Positions 34,875-38,982 of a stretch of 38,982 nt of DNA are shown here, one piece after another; the first letter of the stretch is position 1, and each line of letters starts with the position of its first letter. The stretch is from the NCBI GenBank assembly GCA_017161655.1, contig JADFCV010000001.1, forward strand, positions 634,917 through 673,898. Direction: 5' to 3'. The notes under the pieces are model-generated. The model was not told the DNA's origin. It did no database searches and saw only the letters and a list, made by a program, of their open reading frames with translations. The DNA comes from Candidatus Sumerlaeota bacterium (GTDB taxonomy: Bacteria; Sumerlaeota; Sumerlaeia; Sumerlaeales; Sumerlaeaceae). Made by a program: the position numbers and the translations under genes.

Positions 34875-35618
34875 TTGACGATGAGAGCGCGGCAATATCG
34901 AACAGCGCTGTTCGCCGTTTTTTGTCTGGCAACAGGAATCGTTGGGACGGTCTCGGGAGCCGGCCCACAAGTCACCCGCCTGGTTGATAGCAGCCGAAAG
35001 GAGGAGAAAAACATGATCAAACTCCCACCGCCAAAACTGGTAGGGAAGCTAACCGTTGAAGAGGCGCTTTCCCGCAGACGTTCTATCCGCGAGTACACAA
35101 CCGCGGCTGTGAGTCTTGAGGCAATCAGTCAGCTGCTTTGGTCAGCACAAGGAGTGACTCACGAGAAAGGCTTCCGGACGGCTCCTTCCGCAGGGGCGAC
35201 TTATCCGCTGGAAACTTATCTTGTCGCCGGGAATGTCCGTGGGCTAGCGCCTGGGGTCTACAGCTACAACCCGCAAGAACACGCTCTTACTCCGCATTGC
35301 GACGGCGATCGACGCGGCCCCTTGGCAACAGCGTGTTTGGGCCAGGAATGGGTGCGCAAAGCTCCCGCTAGCATTGCCTTTACGGCTGTGTTTAAGCGCA
35401 CGACAGGGCGCTACGGGAAAAGAGGTATCCAGTACGTGCACATGGAAATCGGCCATGCCGCGCAGAATGTTTATCTTCAGGCGACAGCACTTGGACTGGG
35501 CACCGTGATCGTAGGCGCTTTTGAGGATGCTGCAGTGAGCAAGTGTCTGCAATTATCCAGCGAGGAAGTCCCGCTCGCCGTCTTGCCAATCGGAGAGCCA
35601 TTGAACAGTGATCAGTGA
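34875..35618 (+). CDS. SagB/ThcOx-family nitroreductase-like protein with N-terminal signal
   Basis: The protein has about 245-247 residues, starting at TTG 34875 (GGAGG 7 bases upstream) or ATG 34881. The hydrophobic TALFAVFCLATGIVGTVSGAG is a signal peptide or anchor. The flavin-binding domain begins near residue 48: LTVEEALSRRRSIREYT, then LLWSAQGVT, RTAPSAGATYPLETYLVAG, and EIGHAAQNVYLQATALGLGTVIVGAF, all SagB-type dehydrogenase motifs. Enzymes of this family oxidise azolines to azoles in peptides, or reduce flavins and other acceptors. An internal ATG at 35013 has the near-perfect AAAGGAGGAG 6 bases upstream and would give a soluble form of 201 residues. No YcaO partner is nearby. It converges on the EamA gene with 7 bases of overlap. 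Confidence 0.86.
   Translation: MTMRARQYRTALFAVFCLATGIVGTVSGAGPQVTRLVDSSRKEEKNMIKLPPPKLVGKLTVEEALSRRRSIREYTTAAVSLEAISQLLWSAQGVTHEKGFRTAPSAGATYPLETYLVAGNVRGLAPGVYSYNPQEHALTPHCDGDRRGPLATACLGQEWVRKAPASIAFTAVFKRTTGRYGKRGIQYVHMEIGHAAQNVYLQATALGLGTVIVGAFEDAAVSKCLQLSSEEVPLAVLPIGEPLNSDQ
34997..35006 (+). promoter_or_regulatory. Second strong ribosome binding site inside the nitroreductase gene
   Basis: AAAGGAGGAG lies 6 bases before the in-frame ATG 35013. It could serve an internal start that omits the signal peptide, or it could be chance in a Lys/Glu-rich segment (RKEEKN). Confidence 0.5.
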
Positions 35619-36490
35619 TTGCTTCGTTCGCGCGAGAATTCCACAAGGACCACCCCGATGAGGACGAGGACCATTCCTAAGACCTGCGACCATGCCAGAT
35701 GCTCACCGAGCGCAAAACTTGCACCGAGTGCCATCACGACTGGTTCGAGGGTACTGACAATTCCTGCACCACTTGCTGGAACGCGGCTGAGTCCCGCAAA
35801 GAAGCACGAGTAAGGAATAATCACCGATACGATGCCAAAACTCCCGAGTACCCAGAGAGAACGTGGAGATAATTGCGACACCAGTGCAGTCGGCGGTTGG
35901 ATACAAAGCCAAAAAAGAAAAGCGGCAAGCATGGCATAATGGAGGATCGTCGTTTTATCGTATCGAGCGCTCAGGTGTTTGCCCCAAATCATGAGGAAAG
36001 CATAAGAAATAGCGGAAAGAAACGCTGAAAGCGCACCAATAAAGGAAACGGTCACCGTTTTTTCGGCTAACCCTAAGACCAACGCGACCCCACTCGTTGT
36101 GCTCGCCAGGGCCAGGAGTTTCACTTTGTCAAACGGTTCTTCACGATTGAGCCACATCCAGATCGCCACGATCGTCGGCGCAGTAAACTGAATGACATCT
36201 GCCAACGCCGCATCCATTTTCGAGATGGCGTAATACAGTCCAAAATTCGCCCCAGCGACCCCGATCACACCAAGTAAGCCAAACCGCCAGAGCTCTCGCC
36301 TAGGAAGTCGGAGACGATCAATTTTTCCCCGCACCAAAGCATACAGGAGAAAACCGATCCACCCCACGAACACGCGCGTCTCAGAGACCGTCAAGGGGGT
36401 GGCCACCCCGGAGAGAAAAATCCATCGGGCCAAAATGCCTGAGATGCCCCAAAACACAGCTGCTAAGATAACAAAAAGATAACCAACCAT
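35612..36490 (-). CDS. EamA/DMT-superfamily transporter
   Basis: The protein has 292 residues with ten hydrophobic helices in two repeats of about 140 residues, the EamA (drug/metabolite transporter) plan. The first helix YLFVILAAVFWGISGILARW, then VSETRVFVGWIGFLLYA and AALADVIQFTAPTIVAIWMWL are typical, with the second repeat from about 150. The substrate is unknown. I start at ATG 36490, which has AGGTT 7 bases upstream and precedes the first helix directly; ATG 36529 would add 13 polar residues. The gene converges on the nitroreductase with a 7-base overlap and is divergent from the next membrane gene (100-base gap). Confidence 0.9.
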   Translation of the reverse strand: MVGYLFVILAAVFWGISGILARWIFLSGVATPLTVSETRVFVGWIGFLLYALVRGKIDRLRLPRRELWRFGLLGVIGVAGANFGLYYAISKMDAALADVIQFTAPTIVAIWMWLNREEPFDKVKLLALASTTSGVALVLGLAEKTVTVSFIGALSAFLSAISYAFLMIWGKHLSARYDKTTILHYAMLAAFLFWLCIQPPTALVSQLSPRSLWVLGSFGIVSVIIPYSCFFAGLSRVPASGAGIVSTLEPVVMALGASFALGEHLAWSQVLGMVLVLIGVVLVEFSRERSNH

Positions 36491-36590
36491 GTATGAACCT
36501 GTGTGATGTGTCCCAGAAGGCGAGTTCAAGACATTTGAAAGGGCCGTGGATTTGCTCTAGCTGCGACGTAACAACTCTTACTGGAAAAAG

Positions 36591-38249
36591 ATGACCGCTG
36601 GAACCGCCACAACAAGATTGGTATACCACGGAGCTCTCATCGGCTTTGTTTTCGGCACCTGTATGGCGATATTTCTCCAGCTTCAGCCGCGACTCTGTGC
36701 TTCTTCGGTGGCGTGTTTCAGTGGAGCACCACTTGGATTGGACCAGTGGGTTTACACGGCTTTAGCACGTGCTGTTCTTCGCTCCCCAACGAAGCTTACT
36801 TATGAATATCCATTTGCTCTGTTTTGGGGTGCCCCTCGTGTTCTGGTGCAATTGCCAATCGCTGCTGCGGCGTGGTTGAGCACGCTACTTGGTTATCCGC
36901 TAGCTTTTGAAATCCTGAGAATCATTGGGGCCACTGGCACAGGGGCTGCACTCGCGCTTATCGGGCAAAGTCTCTTTCGTCATCGGCTATGGCGAAAATG
37001 GTTCTATCTGGTCGCGGCCATGGGCGGCGGATGGTTCACTTTTTTTGCTGTCATCCAGGCAGTGAGAACAGCTGGTTTGTGTGGCCTCACGGAAATCGAT
37101 ATCTATCTGCAGCGAAGTATGGGAGCCCTTTACTGGTGGCTTCCCTTTCTAGCTCAAAACATCTGGTCTCCTCTCGAGTCCATTTATCATGCGCTCGTCC
37201 TCGGCTCCATGGCTTTCGCTCTTACCGGACGCACGAAAATCGCCGCGTTGTTAGGGCTAATCACCTGGTTTTCAAACCCCTTTCCTGCCGCGGCTTTGTA
37301 TGGGCCGATGCTCCTTTGGCTCACAAGCGAGATACTCTGCTCTCAGACCTCGATCCAACGTCGCAAGGCTGTGGTTGATTTACTTCTCTGGGGTGCCACA
37401 GCTCTTATGGGATTCGGGTACTACGCCTGGTTCCTACCGCAGTGGCCGGTCTTTGACGAGTTAGCCGCGATGCACCGCACTCCACTCGCACCAGCGCCGA
37501 CTTTTGCGCAACTTGTGGCCTGGTTGGCGCCGTTTTGCCCGGCCGCGGTATGGATGATCACTGCTCGTTCAGGTCATCGTCATCTCTGGAGGCGTCCTGC
37601 CTGGCGGCTGGTTGCGTTCCTCTTTCTAACCCAACTGTTATTTCTTGCTCAATTCCTTGTGCTTCGGGATCAGGCAACGCAACCATATCACTTCAACCGT
37701 GGGTATCTCATGATCGCCTGTGCAGCCCTTCTCATTCGCTGGCTCCAGCACTTTTTCCCTCTGCGCCCGACGCGTCTAGCCGCTTTCTTTCTCAGCACAC
37801 TTCTTTTTGACCAATCGTTGTTTTTCGTTCGTTTAGCCACACAGGGGGTGCAGAGTGGCTATGTGCCGGCTGAAATCGTGCAGGTAAGAAACATACTAGC
37901 GGCGCGTGAGCCCACTCAGGTTTTTGTTTCGCACGCCTATCCGTACTCAGTTTATCTCGCCGCCGATACTGATCATATCCCCTATGACATGCCTGAGACG
38001 ATGGTCGTGCCCTGGCCTGAAAAGAGAGACGAGTTGCTCAAATACGCTTTAAAAGAAGGTCCTGCGAAAGTTGCAGCACTTGGAGTTTCCCTTGCAGTCG
38101 TTGGAAAAAACGATTCGCAGAGCGTAAAAATGTTCGAGGTGGGGGGCTGGGACGTTGTCGGCGAAACGCAGCACTACCTCATTTTTGAACTTCCAAAGGA
38201 AAGGCGGCGGCCGGTTCCACACCTGCCGCCGCCTTCAAAGGAGTCTTGA
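36591..38249 (+). CDS. Polytopic membrane protein of unknown function (GT-C-like layout)
   Basis: The protein has 552 residues. About ten or eleven hydrophobic segments lie between residues 12 and 415, then a soluble C-terminal domain of about 130 residues with LAAREPTQVFVSHAYPYSVYL and VSLAVVGKNDSQSVKMFEVGGW. Loops with Asp/Glu near the first helix (GLDQWVYTALARAVL) recall GT-C glycosyltransferases, but I cannot name a family. The Arg/Pro-rich C-terminal tail (KERRRPVPHLPPPSKES) is encoded by a hairpin that may be the gdhA terminator. The ATG has a weak TGGAAAAAG upstream. It converges on gdhA with a 9-base gap. Confidence 0.75.
   Translation: MTAGTATTRLVYHGALIGFVFGTCMAIFLQLQPRLCASSVACFSGAPLGLDQWVYTALARAVLRSPTKLTYEYPFALFWGAPRVLVQLPIAAAAWLSTLLGYPLAFEILRIIGATGTGAALALIGQSLFRHRLWRKWFYLVAAMGGGWFTFFAVIQAVRTAGLCGLTEIDIYLQRSMGALYWWLPFLAQNIWSPLESIYHALVLGSMAFALTGRTKIAALLGLITWFSNPFPAAALYGPMLLWLTSEILCSQTSIQRRKAVVDLLLWGATALMGFGYYAWFLPQWPVFDELAAMHRTPLAPAPTFAQLVAWLAPFCPAAVWMITARSGHRHLWRRPAWRLVAFLFLTQLLFLAQFLVLRDQATQPYHFNRGYLMIACAALLIRWLQHFFPLRPTRLAAFFLSTLLFDQSLFFVRLATQGVQSGYVPAEIVQVRNILAAREPTQVFVSHAYPYSVYLAADTDHIPYDMPETMVVPWPEKRDELLKYALKEGPAKVAALGVSLAVVGKNDSQSVKMFEVGGWDVVGETQHYLIFELPKERRRPVPHLPPPSKES
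38195..38235 (-). terminator. Probable gdhA terminator inside the 3' end of the neighbouring gene
   Basis: AAGGCGGCGGC (38201-38211) and its complement (38225-38235) form an 11-base-pair GC-rich stem with a 13-base loop. On the minus strand TTTCCTTT follows. It lies within the last codons of the plus-strand membrane-protein gene. Confidence 0.6.
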
Positions 38250-38258
38250 CAAGGCTTC

Positions 38259-38982
38259 TTACGTTCCGAGCCCCTGCTCAAACATTGCATCAGCAACTCG
38301 TTTGAACCCAGCCATGTTAGCGCCGAGCTGATAGTTCTCCGGTTGGCCAAACTCAGTTGCCATGTCTCGGCATTGTTCGAAAATGCGTCGCATGATCTGG
38401 CGCAAGCGCTGATCAACTTCCTCACGCGACCACTGAGTGTGCATTGCGTTCTGTGCCATTTCGAGTCCGGAAACGCTCACACCACCTGCGTTCGCGGCTT
38501 TACCAGGAGCATAGAGAATGCCATTGGCGTGGAACACATCAATGGCCTCTGAAGTCGATGGCATATTTGCGCCTTCTGCAACGAGCTGACAGCCGTTTTT
38601 GGCTAGCTGCTTTGCATCCTCCGCATCGAGTTCATTTTGGGTGGCACAGGGCAAGGCAATGTCACACTGCACGCCCCATGGGCGCTTCCCTTCGTGGAAC
38701 TGGGCTTTCGGATATTTCTCGACGTACTCGCGTATGCGACCACGCTTCACATTCTTAAGCTGCTTGACGAATTCCAGCTTTTCTTGGTCGATGCCATCCG
38801 GATCATAAATGAACCCCTGGGAATCGGAAAGCGTCACACACTTGCCCCCAAAGCTCAAGGCACGCTCAACAGCATACTGTGCAACGTTTCCCGAACCTGA
38901 CACAGTGATGACCTTGCCGTCTAGCGTTTCATTGCGGACAGCCAGCATTTCCTGCACGAAATAGATAAGTCCGTATCCCGTC
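38259..38982 (-). CDS. gdhA: Glutamate dehydrogenase, C-terminal half (runs off right edge)
   Basis: This enzyme interconverts glutamate and 2-oxoglutarate plus ammonia. The window holds the last 240 or so codons; the 5' half lies to the right. The dinucleotide domain opens with TGYGLIYFVQEML and the fold motif VSGSGNVAQYAVERA (GxGNxA). Later motifs are WGVQCDIALPCATQNEL, VAEGANMPSTSEA and YAPGKAANAGGVSVSGLEMAQN. These are typical of the hexameric, often NADP-dependent, GdhA group; cofactor choice cannot be settled from this part. The terminator hairpin at 38195-38235 lies just past its stop. Confidence 0.96.
   Translation of the reverse strand, partial: TGYGLIYFVQEMLAVRNETLDGKVITVSGSGNVAQYAVERALSFGGKCVTLSDSQGFIYDPDGIDQEKLEFVKQLKNVKRGRIREYVEKYPKAQFHEGKRPWGVQCDIALPCATQNELDAEDAKQLAKNGCQLVAEGANMPSTSEAIDVFHANGILYAPGKAANAGGVSVSGLEMAQNAMHTQWSREEVDQRLRQIMRRIFEQCRDMATEFGQPENYQLGANMAGFKRVADAMFEQGLGT

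Overview
This is a gene-dense stretch of chromosome, almost entirely housekeeping and cell-envelope genes. I count 32 protein genes on both strands and 2 tRNA genes. There is no IS element, phage, CRISPR array or rRNA, and no gene-free gap reaches 300 bases. The organism is a Gram-negative (diderm) bacterium: it has the lipid A gene lpxA, a LolA-like carrier, a type II secretion pseudopilin, a class A penicillin-binding protein and many signal peptides. Gene order is unlike model Proteobacteria: dnaA is not beside dnaN or rpmH, trmD is away from rpsP-rimM-rplS, and lpxA is away from lpxD-fabZ-lpxB. Family-4 uracil-DNA glycosylase, a Bacillus-type one-cluster ferredoxin and a large TPR/membrane mannosyltransferase-like protein point to a little-studied diderm lineage (PVC, Sumerlaeota or similar). 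That placement is a guess.

Layout. 1-5153 (minus): an FG-GAP repeat exported protein, a large phosphodiester-glycosidase-domain protein, then the 5' part of thrS. 5237-12430 (plus): exported M28 peptidase/glutaminyl cyclase-like protein, dnaA, gspG, lpxA, a family 2 glycosyltransferase and a YfhO-like membrane protein, tightly packed. 12473-14440 (minus): TMTC-like membrane protein with TPRs. 14558-17507 (plus): membrane-anchored TPR protein, ferredoxin with a strong terminator, LolA-like protein, trmD. 17474-18415 (minus): YhcC-type radical SAM protein. 18564-20987 (plus): penicillin-binding protein 1A. 21088-24595 (minus): eno, an exported unknown, tRNA-Leu(GAG), a STAS protein and thpR. 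24733-26680 (plus): flippase-like membrane protein coupled to an atypical polysaccharide deacetylase. 26743-28123 (minus): CBM9-like exported protein and a YbgC-like thioesterase. 28243-29334 (plus): AI-2E/PerM-family permease. 29398-33625 (minus): AddB-like nuclease and uracil-DNA glycosylase. 33784-35618 (plus): tRNA-Val(GAC), PflX-like radical SAM protein and an exported SagB-type nitroreductase. 35612-36490 (minus): EamA transporter. 36591-38249 (plus): unrecognised polytopic membrane protein. 38259-38982 (minus): 3' half of gdhA.

The recurring theme is the cell envelope: lipid A, peptidoglycan, glycosyltransferases, a flippase-like protein, a deacetylase and lipoprotein transport, with several exported proteins of unknown role. 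I did not find a convincing complete new system. The best leads are the composite phosphodiester-glycosidase protein with an unrecognised N-terminal half, the orphan AddB-like nuclease beside a uracil-DNA glycosylase, the radical SAM/exported nitroreductase pair with two strong candidate starts, and two candidate leaderless promoters. All calls come from reading the sequence; no database search was run.
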